Shown: piece after piece, positions 42,334 through 50,986 of the stretch
Numbering within the stretch: position 1 is the stretch's first letter
Layout: every line of letters starts with the position of its first letter
Assembly (NCBI RefSeq): GCF_030814215.1
Contig: NZ_JAUSUT010000001.1
Location: 6,882,001-6,946,000, forward strand
Reading direction: 5' to 3'
From: Amycolatopsis thermophila
GTDB taxonomy: Bacteria; Actinomycetota; Actinomycetes; Mycobacteriales; Pseudonocardiaceae
Length of the DNA: 64,000 nucleotides
Made by a program: the position numbers and the translations under genes
Notes under the pieces: generated by a model
The model's database searches: none
Told to the model about the DNA's origin: nothing
What the model saw: the letters and a program-made list of their open reading frames with translations, nothing else

Positions 42334-43610
42334 CGGCTGCTCACCGGAGCGGCGGACCACACGCGGCGGACCGGGACGCCGGTCGCCCAGGGGACGAGCG
42401 CGATCGCCACGACCGCTGCCGCCCCGGAGGCAAGGAACGCCCCCGAGGCGGACCCGTAGCTTCCGACGGCCAGACCGAGCAGCAGCCCGCCGAGCGACGC
42501 GGACAGATCGGAGAAGGCGCTGTACGTGCCCACGGCGGCCGAGCGTTCCCGCTCCGGCGCGCGCTGGAACACCAGCGGCGTCAACGTCGTTCCCTGCAGC
42601 ATCATCCCGGCCGCGAGCAGTCCGGCGCCGGTGTTGAGGGCCCAGGACGCCGGCACGACCGCGATGAGCACCATGGCCGCCAGGACGAGCAACCCGGACA
42701 GCAACGGACCCCGTGCCCGCCCGAGCCGGTCCACGTACCGCGCGCCGACGAGCCGGACGACGACGCTGCCCACCCCGTAGATGGCGAACGGGAGCGTGAC
42801 GTCGGCCAGCCCGATCTCGTGGGCGCGCGCGGCGGCGAAGGCGGCGAGTGCGGTGTGCCCGCCGAGAAGCAGCCCCATCAGCACTCCCGGCCGCAGGCCG
42901 GCGGGATGCCACGGGCGCCGCCTGCGGGGCGGCGCCAGCCCGTCCGGCACCTCCGCGAGGGCCGGCTCCGGCCTCGCCCGGTCCGCGGGGCGCCGCAACT
43001 GGGGCACCGCCAGCGCGACCAGACCGCCTGCACCGGCCACCGCGGCGGCGCAGAGCCAGGCGACGTCGGTCCCGGCGGCGCCGATGACCGCCGAGCCGAT
43101 TCCCGGTCCGACGGCCAGCCCGGTGTAGTGGGCGAGGGTGAAGTAGGAAACCGCGGCGCCGACCCGTCCCGGCGGCGCCACCGCCCCGACGTTGGCCATC
43201 GTCGGCACGTAGACCGCGGCGTGCGCGAAGCCGTAGAGCAGGCGCAAAGCCATGAGGACCACCAGGCCCCCGCCGAGCGGAACCACGCCGGTGGCGAGCG
43301 CGGCGGCCGCGGCGCCGAGCACCACCACCCGCCGCGCGCCCGAACGGTCGGCCCACCACCCGACGAACGGCCGGGTGAGGAGCGCGGTGACCGCGAACAG
43401 GCCGTACACCACCCCGGTCTCCACCCCGCCACCGCCGAGTTCCCGGGTCACGTGGACCGGGAGGATCGCGAGGACCATTCCGAAGGAACTCATGTAGAGC
43501 AGGATGATCAGCATCAGCGACAGCAGCGCCGGCGTGACCGCGCGCCGGGACGGCTGTGTCTCGCGGACACCGCTCACCGGGCTCGCTCCGCCGCTGCCGC
43601 CCACGGGCAC
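42330..43610 (-). CDS. MFS transporter
   Basis: A 426-residue transporter with about twelve hydrophobic segments and the MFS loop motif GWWADRSGARRVVVLG (about residues 88-103) between helices 2 and 3. The second half repeats YVDRLGRARGPLLSG. GTG 43610 lies two bases after the thiolase stop; a further GTG at 43604 is possible. It is co-transcribed with the SCP-x thiolase and followed by the broken aldo/keto reductase. Probably it moves a pathway substrate or product across the membrane; direction unknown. Confidence 0.88.
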   Translation of the reverse strand: MPVGGSGGASPVSGVRETQPSRRAVTPALLSLMLIILLYMSSFGMVLAILPVHVTRELGGGGVETGVVYGLFAVTALLTRPFVGWWADRSGARRVVVLGAAAAALATGVVPLGGGLVVLMALRLLYGFAHAAVYVPTMANVGAVAPPGRVGAAVSYFTLAHYTGLAVGPGIGSAVIGAAGTDVAWLCAAAVAGAGGLVALAVPQLRRPADRARPEPALAEVPDGLAPPRRRRPWHPAGLRPGVLMGLLLGGHTALAAFAAARAHEIGLADVTLPFAIYGVGSVVVRLVGARYVDRLGRARGPLLSGLLVLAAMVLIAVVPASWALNTGAGLLAAGMMLQGTTLTPLVFQRAPERERSAAVGTYSAFSDLSASLGGLLLGLAVGSYGSASGAFLASGAAAVVAIALVPWATGVPVRRVWSAAPVSSR

Positions 43611-43612
43611 GA

Positions 43613-44806
43613 TCAGCCCCGCTGGGTGCCGACGACCGAGACGAACGAGACGCAGTCCCCCGGCGGACCGCCCAGGTTGTGGGTCAGCCCGAGCGTGCGC
43701 CCGCGCAGATCGATCTGCCGCTCCGCGGGAGCGGCGCCGCGCAGCTGGAGCCAGCACTCGTAGAGCATCCGCAGCCCGGACGCGCCCACCGGGTGCCCGA
43801 AGCTCTTGAGGCCCCCGTCCGGATTCACCGCCAGGTCGCCGCGCAGGTCGAACCGGCCGGCGAGGACGTCCTTCCACGCCGAGCCACGGGCCGAGAACCC
43901 GAGGTCCTCCATGAGTACCAGCTCGGTCGGGGTGAAGCAGTCGTGCACCTCGGCGAGTGCGAGTTCGCGGGCGGGGTCCTCGACCCCGGCCTGCGCGTAA
44001 GCCTGCCGTCCGGCGGCCACGACCTCCGGGAAGGTCGTGAAGTCGTACTCCGTGTCGCGCTGACCGGACCCGTCGCCCGCGACGAGCGCCAACCCCTTGA
44101 CGTAGAGGGGATCGGCCCGCCGGGCCGGCGCGTCCTCGCCCCGAACGATCACCGCGGCCGCGGCGCCGTCGCTGACGCCGGAGCAGTCGAACACCCGCAG
44201 GTCGCCGGCGACGCGGGGCGACCGCTCGATCGTCTCGGCCGCGACCTCCTTGCGGAACTGGGCCTTGGGGTTGCGCGCGCCGTTGAAGTGGTTCTTGGCG
44301 GCGATGTGGGTGAGGACGCGGCGCAGCTCCTCCCGGGACACGCCGTGGCGTTCGGCGTAGGCGGGGACGAGCAGGCTGAAGTAGGCCGGGCCGGTGAGCT
44401 CCGTGCGCGTGCCGTCCTCGGGCACCGGGACCGGCACCAGACCGGAGGTGCCCGCGTCCTTCATCTTCTCCACGCCCAGCGCCATGACGACGTCGTAGGC
44501 GCCCGCGGCGACGGCGTAGGAGGCATTGCGGAACGCCTCGGAGCCGGTGGCGCAGAAGTTCTCGACCCGGGTGACCGGTCGGCCGGCGAGCTTGAGGGGA
44601 CGGCTGAGCGTGAGCCCGCTCATCCCCGTCGCGCGGGTGCCGAGCCAGAAGGCGTCCACATCGGACAGGGTCATTCCCGCATCTTCGACCGCGGCGAGCG
44701 CGGCCTCGACGATGAGGTCCTCGGGGCCGCGATCCCAGAGCTCGCCGAACTGGGTCAGTCCCATGCCGACGATGGCGGCCGCGTCTCGGATGCTTCGCGC
44801 AGACAT
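43613..44806 (-). CDS. SCP-x-type thiolase with intact catalytic residues
   Basis: A 397-residue thiolase of the sterol-carrier-protein-x group. Nucleophile in VENFCATGSEAFRNASYAV (about Cys 83), His in KSFGHPVGASGLRM (about 340) and a C-terminal Cys in GGPPGDCVSF are all present, unlike in the other SCP-x-like proteins here. SCP-x thiolases cleave 3-keto-2-methylacyl-CoA. ATG 44806 has no ribosome site and lies six bases from a TATCTT box, so it may be leaderless; a frame starting at 44836 would put the box inside the gene. It is divergent from the HMG-CoA-synthase-like fusion, a probable partner. Confidence 0.9.
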   Translation of the reverse strand: MSARSIRDAAAIVGMGLTQFGELWDRGPEDLIVEAALAAVEDAGMTLSDVDAFWLGTRATGMSGLTLSRPLKLAGRPVTRVENFCATGSEAFRNASYAVAAGAYDVVMALGVEKMKDAGTSGLVPVPVPEDGTRTELTGPAYFSLLVPAYAERHGVSREELRRVLTHIAAKNHFNGARNPKAQFRKEVAAETIERSPRVAGDLRVFDCSGVSDGAAAAVIVRGEDAPARRADPLYVKGLALVAGDGSGQRDTEYDFTTFPEVVAAGRQAYAQAGVEDPARELALAEVHDCFTPTELVLMEDLGFSARGSAWKDVLAGRFDLRGDLAVNPDGGLKSFGHPVGASGLRMLYECWLQLRGAAPAERQIDLRGRTLGLTHNLGGPPGDCVSFVSVVGTQRG

Positions 44807-44812
44807 GATTTG

Positions 44813-44820
44813 AAGATACT
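44813..44820 (-). promoter_or_regulatory. Shared box at the SCP-x thiolase start
   Basis: AAGATACT on the plus strand, AGTATCTT on the minus strand. TATCTT ends only about seven bases before the ATG at 44806, which suggests a leaderless transcript. Confidence 0.5.
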
Positions 44821-44897
44821 CATCTAGTGTCGACAAGGGAAGTGGGCGTCCTTATTCCTGCGAAGATGTCGACACTCTTGGCCAGTTCCTGTAATTT

Positions 44898-44905
44898 CGT
44901 ATACT
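44898..44905 (+). promoter_or_regulatory. Shared GTATACT box upstream of HMG-CoA-synthase-like gene
   Basis: TTCGTATACTCTAATTGCC; TATACT is a consensus -10, 38 bp above the GTG at 44943. The CTAATTG flank also occurs at 27277-27283. Confidence 0.58.
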
Positions 44906-44942
44906 CTAATTGCCCTTACTCCGGCGACCAGCGGAGCGTGAC

Positions 44943-46400
44943 GTGAACGCACTCGTGGCCTACGGGTCCTACCTGCCCCACCACCGGCTCGACCTCGCCG
45001 ACATCGGAGCCGTGCTCGGCACCCCGGGCGGACGCGGCAGGCGCACCGTGGCGGGGTACGACGAGGACGCCACATCCATGGCCGTCGAGGCGGGCCGTGC
45101 CGCCCTCGCCGCCTTCCCCCGGGACGAGATCAGCAGTTTCGTTCTCGCGATCGGCGAACCGCCCTACCTGGACCGGACCAACGCCGCAGCGGCACACGCC
45201 GCGCTGCGGCTCCCCGGTTCCGCGCTGGCCATGGACCTGATCGGGTCGACACGGGCAGGAGCCGCCGCGCTGGCGACCGCGGCTGCCAACCCCGGCCCCA
45301 CGCTGGCCGTGCTGTCGGACCTCCGCGGCGGTCTGCCCGGCGGGGCCGACGAGCGGGGCGGCGGTGACGCGGCTGCGGCCTTCGTGCTCGCACGGCCGCG
45401 CCCGGACCGGCCCGCCCTCGCCGAGGTGCTCGCGACGACGTGGACCACCGACGAGCTCTTCGACCGCTGGCGGGTGCCCGGGGAGCCGGCATCGCGCGTC
45501 TGGGAGGAACGGTTCGCCGAAGGGCCCTACACCGACCACGGCCTCGATGTGCTCCGCCGCGCTCTGCGGGAGGCCGGGGCGGAGATCGGCGCCGTCGACC
45601 ACCTCATCGTCGCCGGCCTCCACCAGCGGGCGGCGCGGGCGGTGGCGGCCAGGGCAGGCGTACGCCGCGAGGCGGTGACCGACACGCTCGCCAGCCGGGC
45701 CGGTAACCCCGGCACCGCGCAGGCCGGCCTCCTGCTCGCCGACGTCCTGGACCGGGCAGGTGCCGGCGAGGTCGTCGCGCTGGTCGTCCTCGGTGACGGG
45801 GCGTCCTGCCTGGTGCTGCGCACCACCGCCGCGCTCGCGGACCACCGGGCCCCGGTCACGGTCGCCTCCCAGCTCGGGGGAGGCGCTCCGGTCTCCTACG
45901 GGACGTTCCTCACCTGGCGGGGCCACCTCGTCCGGGAACCACCGCGCCGGCCCGACCCGCAACCGACCGCGGCGCCGCCCGCGCACCGCGCGGCGCCCTA
46001 CAAGTACGGTCTCGTCGCCGGCCGGTGCTCCGCCTGCGGCACCGTCAACATCCCCGCCGAGCACGTGTGCGTCCGGTGTGGAGCAGTGGACACCCAGCAG
46101 CCCCACCCGCTCGCCGAGCGCGGCGGCCGGGTCGTCACGTTCTCGATCGACCACCTCGCGTTCTCCCCGAGCCCACCGGTGATCGCCGCCGTGGTCGACT
46201 TCGCCGGCGGCGGGCGGCTGATCTGCGAACTGACCGACGTCGACCCCGGCGACGTGTTCGTCGGCATGCCGGTGCGGATGACGTTCCGGCGGACCGCCAG
46301 CGCCGCCGGGGTGCACAACTACTTCTGGAAGGCCCGTCCGGACGTCACAGCGGCGTCCGGCGAACGCGCGAACACCCAAGCCGCGAGCGTTCACGGCTGA
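44943..46400 (+). CDS. HMG-CoA-synthase/KASIII-like protein fused to DUF35 zinc-ribbon OB-fold
   Basis: A 485-residue two-part protein. Residues 1-310 have the hydroxymethylglutaryl-CoA-synthase/KASIII fold (ALVAYGSYLPHHRLDLADIG, YDEDATSMAVEAG, GDAAAAFVLARP). Residues 350-470 are a DUF35 domain whose zinc ribbon is intact (CSACGTVNIPAEHVCVRCGA) with an OB-fold after it. Where the synthase Cys lies in archaeal enzymes (CKAGTAA), this protein reads STRAGAAALATA, so the nucleophile is replaced. It may be a scaffold or an acyl-CoA-binding partner of the divergent SCP-x thiolase. GTG 44943 has CGGAG about eight bases upstream. Confidence 0.82.
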   Translation: MNALVAYGSYLPHHRLDLADIGAVLGTPGGRGRRTVAGYDEDATSMAVEAGRAALAAFPRDEISSFVLAIGEPPYLDRTNAAAAHAALRLPGSALAMDLIGSTRAGAAALATAAANPGPTLAVLSDLRGGLPGGADERGGGDAAAAFVLARPRPDRPALAEVLATTWTTDELFDRWRVPGEPASRVWEERFAEGPYTDHGLDVLRRALREAGAEIGAVDHLIVAGLHQRAARAVAARAGVRREAVTDTLASRAGNPGTAQAGLLLADVLDRAGAGEVVALVVLGDGASCLVLRTTAALADHRAPVTVASQLGGGAPVSYGTFLTWRGHLVREPPRRPDPQPTAAPPAHRAAPYKYGLVAGRCSACGTVNIPAEHVCVRCGAVDTQQPHPLAERGGRVVTFSIDHLAFSPSPPVIAAVVDFAGGGRLICELTDVDPGDVFVGMPVRMTFRRTASAAGVHNYFWKARPDVTAASGERANTQAASVHG

Positions 46401-46441
46401 CCCGCAGCCCAGTTCCCACCCCTTCGACGAGGAGAACAACG

Positions 46442-47992
46442 ATGTTGTCCAGAACGTCGCGCCTCACTGCCATCCTGACCGCCGCACTGACCGCGGCGAG
46501 CCTGACCGCGTGCGCCGGAGCCGGCCGGTCGGCGACCACCGCGGGCGGGGAGGTGAACCGCGCCGCGACGGTCCGCTTCTCGATCGCGAACCCACCGGTC
46601 CAGTTCGACCCCATCGCGTCCCGCAACGAGATCGGCGACGTCACCTACTTCGGCGCCCTGTACGACGGGCTGACCGGGGTCAACCAGAACGGCGACCTCG
46701 TGCCCCGGCTCGCCGAACGGTGGGAGGAGTCCCCCGACAAGCTGTCCTGGACCTTCACCCTCCGCCCCGGCGCGAGGTTCCACGACGGCGCGCCGATCGA
46801 CAGCGCCGCCGTCGTCGCCAACCTCGAACGCGCGCTGGCGGCCCGCTCGGCCAACGGTTTGCTGAAGGCCAAGCTCGGCCCGGTCACCGGAGTCCGGGCC
46901 ACCGGCCCCGCCACCGTGACGTTCACCGTTTCGGCGCCCTACCCCAGCCTGCCCGCCGTACTGGCCAGCCCCGTTCTCGGCATGGCGAGCCCGGCCGCCT
47001 TCGCCACACTGGCCACCGCGCCGGTCGGCTCGGGTCCCTACAAGTTCGTCTCCCAGTCGGCCAACCGCGCGGTCTACGAACGCTTCGACGGCTACTGGGA
47101 CCCGGGGGCCGCCAAGGCCGCCCGGCTCGAGCTTCTGTCCATCCCGGACGGTCCCGCCCGGATGAACGCGCTGCGCAGCGGCCAGATCGACGGGGCGAAC
47201 GCACAGATCAACCTCTACGCCGACACCAAGGGATTCCAGTCCGACCCCGCCTACCAGGTACTGACCAAGCCGACGCAATCGGTGTTCACGCTCTACCTGA
47301 ACACCACGCACGCGCCCCTGGACAACCCCGACGTCCGTCGCGCCCTGAACTACGCCGTGGACCGCAACGCCCTCAGCGCCCTGGTGGGCGGCCTGTGCCA
47401 GCCGGCGGTCCAGCCGTTCCCGACGGGCCCCGGGCACATCGACGGCGCCGAGCAGCAATATCCCTACGACCCGGAGAAGGCGAAGCAGCTGCTGGCCTCC
47501 GCCGGCGCCACCGGGCTCACCATCAACGGGATCTTCCTGGCCGCCGGTCTGTCCCAGACGCTGGCACCGGCGATCCAGGCGCAGATGGCGAAGGCCGGCA
47601 TCGACCTCCAGATCAACGGTGTCAACCAGAACGACGCGCGCGGGATCTTCCGCAGTGGCAAGCCGGATCTGATGGTCCACCAGATCAACGGCGAGCTGGA
47701 CCCGGCGCTGACCCTGGAGAACAACTTCCTCGGCCTGGACAGCCCGGGTGGCGCCTCGCCGGAGATCACGGCCCGCGCCCGGCAGGCCATCGCGGCCCCC
47801 ATCGGCTCGCCGGAACGCACCGCGGCACTGGAGCAGTTCAGCCGGGCCGTGATCGCCGAACCGGTCCATGTCCACGTGTGCAGCATCCCGAACCTCTTCA
47901 CCGGCACCGCCAAGCTCGTCGGCCTGGACCAGATGCCGTGGAGCTCGATCACGCTCAACCCGGACATCCGCACCCTCGGCCTGACGAACTGA
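46442..47992 (+). CDS. ABC-type solute-binding lipoprotein, family 5 (orphan)
   Basis: A 516-residue SBP_bac_5 lipoprotein with a signal peptide ending at LTAC (Cys24). GSGPYKFVSQSANRAVYERF, GYWDPGAAKAARLELLSIPD and RRALNYAVDRNAL are family hallmarks. It is most like the lipoprotein at 25571. ATG 46442 has AGGAG eight bases upstream, 41 bp after the HMG-CoA-synthase-like gene, so they are probably one operon. A very strong hairpin at 48002 ends it. There is no permease or ATPase gene beside it. Confidence 0.9.
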   Translation: MLSRTSRLTAILTAALTAASLTACAGAGRSATTAGGEVNRAATVRFSIANPPVQFDPIASRNEIGDVTYFGALYDGLTGVNQNGDLVPRLAERWEESPDKLSWTFTLRPGARFHDGAPIDSAAVVANLERALAARSANGLLKAKLGPVTGVRATGPATVTFTVSAPYPSLPAVLASPVLGMASPAAFATLATAPVGSGPYKFVSQSANRAVYERFDGYWDPGAAKAARLELLSIPDGPARMNALRSGQIDGANAQINLYADTKGFQSDPAYQVLTKPTQSVFTLYLNTTHAPLDNPDVRRALNYAVDRNALSALVGGLCQPAVQPFPTGPGHIDGAEQQYPYDPEKAKQLLASAGATGLTINGIFLAAGLSQTLAPAIQAQMAKAGIDLQINGVNQNDARGIFRSGKPDLMVHQINGELDPALTLENNFLGLDSPGGASPEITARARQAIAAPIGSPERTAALEQFSRAVIAEPVHVHVCSIPNLFTGTAKLVGLDQMPWSSITLNPDIRTLGLTN

Positions 47993-48001
47993 GGCTCGGT
48001 C

Positions 48002-48040
48002 GGGGGTGCCTGGCGAGCGATCCGCTCGCCAGGCACCCCC
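48002..48040. terminator. Perfect 18-bp hairpin
   Basis: GGGGGTGCCTGGCGAGCG (48002-48019) pairs perfectly with 48023-48040, loop ATC. It lies ten bases after the lipoprotein stop and before the end of the convergent SDR; it probably ends both. Confidence 0.85.
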
Positions 48041-48051
48041 CTGTTTCGGCG

Positions 48052-48935
48052 TCAGGACGGGTTCACCTCCGCACCCGCCGTCGACAACCGGTCCGCGGCC
48101 TGGGTGTCGACCTCCACACCGCTCGGGAACCCGGGCATATCCGCCACCTGACGGTCCATGTGGGACAGTCCGGTGGCGCCGCCGTCGACCGGAACGATCG
48201 CGCCGGTGATGAACCCGGCCTGGTTCGACACGAGGTGGGCGGCGGTGTAGGCGATGTCCGACGGAGTGCCGACCCGGCCCTGGTAGTACTTGCGGATCAT
48301 CGGGCCGAACTGCGGATCCTCCAGCATCGCCCGGATCGCCGGCTCCCCGGTGTCCACGAAACCCGACACCAGGCAGTTCACCCGCACCGAATACCGCGAA
48401 TAGTAGGCCGCCATCGACCGGGTGAGGCTGACCATGGCCCCCTTGCTGGCGGTGTAGGCGTCGAGGCCGGCGCGCCCCTGCATCGCCGCGGTCGAGGCGA
48501 TGTGGACCACGGAACCGCCACCCGAACGCACGATCTCGGGCAGCGCGTACTTGCTGGCGAGGAAGGTCCCGGTGGTGTTCACGCGGAAGATCTGTTCCAG
48601 TCGGCGAGCGCTATCTCGGTGACCGGACCGTCCACTTTCCACCGGCCCTGCACCCACGCGGCGTTGTTGACCAGCGCGGTCAGTTCGCCGAAACGCTCGA
48701 CCCCGGCGCGGACCGCGCCCCGCACGTCCTCCTCGACCGTGATGTCCATGGGCACGTACAACGCCTGTCCGCCCGCTTCGGTGATCGTCCGCTCCAGCTC
48801 CGCACCCGCGTCGCGGCTGCGGCCGGTCACCACCACCCGGGCGCCCTCGTGCGCGAACAGCTCCGCCATCCGCCTGCCGATCCCGTGGGTCGAACCGGTG
48901 ATCAGCACGACCTGGTCGTCGAGCCTTCTACTCAT
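48052..48935 (-). pseudogene. Short-chain dehydrogenase/reductase with one frameshift
   Basis: The N-terminal frame (from ATG 48935) reads LITGSTHGIGRRMAELFAHE and NNAAWVQGRWKVDGPVTEIA up to LADW, then goes out of frame. The C-terminal frame continues as EQIFRVNTTGTFLASKYALP and has the catalytic DAYTASKGAMVS. Restoring one base in the CC run at 48597-48598 would join the halves as DWEQIFRVN, the usual SDR sequence. The rest of the gene looks intact at about 290 residues. It is either a recent single-base inactivation or a sequencing error. It is divergent from another SDR. Confidence 0.83.
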
Positions 48936-48992
48936 GTCCCTCGCCTCGATCCTTCATCTATTCCTTTTCCTTCCAGGCATTCGGAGGTTGTC

Positions 48993-49766
48993 ATGTCCGA
49001 TGTGGACTGTTTGTCGGGCCGCGTCGCGCTCGTCACCGGCGGTGCCGGTGGCATCGGTGGCGGCGCCGCGGCGGAACTCGCCCGCCGTGGCGCCGCGGTC
49101 GTCCTGCTGGACCGGGCGCAAGCCGGGCCCGCGGACGCCGCCCGCCGCCTCTCCGGCACGACCGGCGGAGAGCTGACCGGGGTCGCCGCCTCCGTCGTCG
49201 ATCCGGCGGAGGTCGGCGCGGCGGTCACGACGGTCCTCGAGCGGTACGGCCGCCTCGACATCGCCGTCAACGCCGCGGGCGTTCCCGGGCCCCGCGGGCC
49301 GGTCACCGGCCTCACCGACGCGGACTGGGACCTCGTCGTGCGGACCCATCTGTACGGCACGATGCACGTGACCCGCGCGGTACTGCCGTCGATGCTCGCG
49401 GCGGGCTGGGGCCGGATCGTCAACGTCACCTCCTCGGCGGCCTGGGACCCCGGGCCGGGACTGGCGCCGTACGCGGCGGCCAAGGCGGGCATCACCGGGT
49501 TCACCCGGTCCGTCGCCGCCGAGGTCGGGCAGTCGGGGGTCACCGTCAACTGCGTCGCCCCGGGCCTGACCGCCACACCCGCGGTCGAGGCCAAGTGGCC
49601 CGATCCCGAGGACCAGGCCGCACAGACGCGCCGGCTGGGGTCGGTCGTGCCGCGGTTCGGCCGGGTCGGGGAGATCGCGGTCGCCGTGGCCACGCTGTGC
49701 CTCCCGTCAGCCGCCTACACGACCGGGAGCACCGTGCACGTCAACGGCGGTTCCTACATGCCCTGA
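48993..49766 (+). CDS. Short-chain dehydrogenase/reductase
   Basis: A 257-residue classical SDR: VTGGAGGIGGGAAAELARRG (about 14-33), VNAAGVPGPRGPVTG (about 91-105, with NAAG), VTSSAAWDPGPGLAPYAAAK (about 142-161) containing catalytic Ser, Tyr and Lys, and the C-terminal TGSTVHVNGGSYM. It should be an NAD(P)-dependent alcohol/ketone or 3-hydroxyacyl-CoA oxidoreductase. ATG 48993 has GGAGG six bases upstream; the longer frame starts inside the divergent SDR. It is convergent with the CoA-transferase at 49779, 12 bp apart. Confidence 0.91.
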   Translation: MSDVDCLSGRVALVTGGAGGIGGGAAAELARRGAAVVLLDRAQAGPADAARRLSGTTGGELTGVAASVVDPAEVGAAVTTVLERYGRLDIAVNAAGVPGPRGPVTGLTDADWDLVVRTHLYGTMHVTRAVLPSMLAAGWGRIVNVTSSAAWDPGPGLAPYAAAKAGITGFTRSVAAEVGQSGVTVNCVAPGLTATPAVEAKWPDPEDQAAQTRRLGSVVPRFGRVGEIAVAVATLCLPSAAYTTGSTVHVNGGSYMP

Positions 49767-49778
49767 ACGGGGCCCCGG

Positions 49779-50909
49779 CTATCCGCGGTCGAGCGCGGTC
49801 CAGCCATCGGCCCGGACGGCGTCGCCGTCTTCGTCGAGGGCCGGCACGTGCCGGTGGACCACGGACCGCAGACCGTTCAGCGGCAACCCGAGCGCCGGCG
49901 CGGAGCCGGGTTCCTCGCCTTCGTGCAGCATTCCCAGCGACCGGACCAGTTCGTCCTCGAGCGCCTCGTGCGGCGTGCGCACCGGCCCGACGGACACCTC
50001 GTGGTCCCGGAGCACGGTCTCCCAGTGGGCCAGCGGACGGGCCGCGATCGCCGACCGCAGCATCTCGTCCAGCTCGTCGAACCGCTCCTTGCGCTGGGCC
50101 AGCGTGGCCAACCCGGGATCGTCGGCCACGTCGGGGCGCCCGATCGCGCGGCACAGTTCCACCCAGCCCCGGTCCTCGATGGTCGACATCGTGAGGTGGC
50201 GGCCGTCGGAGGTGACGAAGACACCGACCCCCGGCATCCGTCCCCGCGACGGCGTGCCGACCGGGTGCACCAGCCGGCACAGCATCGGGTACATCCACGC
50301 CAGCGCCGCGGAAAAGCATGGGGCTTCGATCCGGACGGGCGCTCCCGTCGGCCGGGCGAGCGCCGCGAGGATGCCGATCGTCGCGTACATCCCGGCCGCG
50401 TAGTCCGACACCGGGTAGGGCACGTCGTAGGCGGGCTCGCCCTCGCCCGCCAGCACCGCCAGCGCTCCGACGCGCGACTGGAACTCCGAGTCGTGGGCCC
50501 GGTCGTGCGCGAACGGGGACGCGGCCGGAACACCGGGGAGCGAGACGTAGACCAGCCGGGGGTTCAGCCGGCCCAGTTCCGCGAACCCGGCACCGATCCG
50601 CTCGGCGACGCCGGGCCGGAACCCTTCCACGACCACGTCTGCCTCCGCGGCGAGCTTGTGCAGCACGGCGCGGTCGTCGGGATCGCGCAGGTCGAGCGCG
50701 ATCGAGTGCTTGCCCCGGTTGTAGGCCCGGAAGTACTCGGGTACCGACAGCCGTTCCAGGTCACCGTGCGGAGGCCGCTCCACCTTGAGCACCGTCGCGC
50801 CGAGATCGGCCAGGATCTGCGTCGCGAACGGACCGGGCGTGTAGTTCGACAGGTCCAGCACACGCAGGCCGTCGAGCTGCGGCGGGACTCCAGTGTCCTC
50901 TGGTGGCAT
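49779..50909 (-). CDS. Family III CoA-transferase (CaiB/BaiF)
   Basis: A 376-residue single-domain CoA-transferase: LDLSNYTPGPFATQILADLG (about 18-37), NRGKHSIALDLRDP and VEGFRPGVAERIGAG, and YPVSDYAAGMYATIGILAAL (about 170-190) with Asp at the catalytic position found in formyl-CoA transferase. It should move CoA between acids. ATG 50909 has GGAGG eight bases upstream. It is divergent from the third solute-binding lipoprotein; the shared box AGTACCCT lies 27 bp upstream. Confidence 0.9.
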   Translation of the reverse strand: MPPEDTGVPPQLDGLRVLDLSNYTPGPFATQILADLGATVLKVERPPHGDLERLSVPEYFRAYNRGKHSIALDLRDPDDRAVLHKLAAEADVVVEGFRPGVAERIGAGFAELGRLNPRLVYVSLPGVPAASPFAHDRAHDSEFQSRVGALAVLAGEGEPAYDVPYPVSDYAAGMYATIGILAALARPTGAPVRIEAPCFSAALAWMYPMLCRLVHPVGTPSRGRMPGVGVFVTSDGRHLTMSTIEDRGWVELCRAIGRPDVADDPGLATLAQRKERFDELDEMLRSAIAARPLAHWETVLRDHEVSVGPVRTPHEALEDELVRSLGMLHEGEEPGSAPALGLPLNGLRSVVHRHVPALDEDGDAVRADGWTALDRG

Positions 50910-50935
50910 CGGGCTTCCTCCCGGGCTCGAAGATG

Positions 50936-50943
50936 AGTACCCT
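50936..50943. promoter_or_regulatory. Shared box AGTACCCT between CoA-transferase and lipoprotein
   Basis: GATGAGTACCCTAAATTAG, a variant of the common motif (minus strand AGGGTACT). It sits in the 77-bp divergent region and could serve both genes. Confidence 0.5.
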
Positions 50944-50986
50944 AAATTAGCGCCATGAGGGGCGTCAGTAAAGGAGGACCGATTTC

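Noticed and set aside
46510-49176. 888-codon plus-strand open frame
   Set aside because: Shadow of the lipoprotein at 46442 in another frame; it runs across a perfect terminator hairpin.
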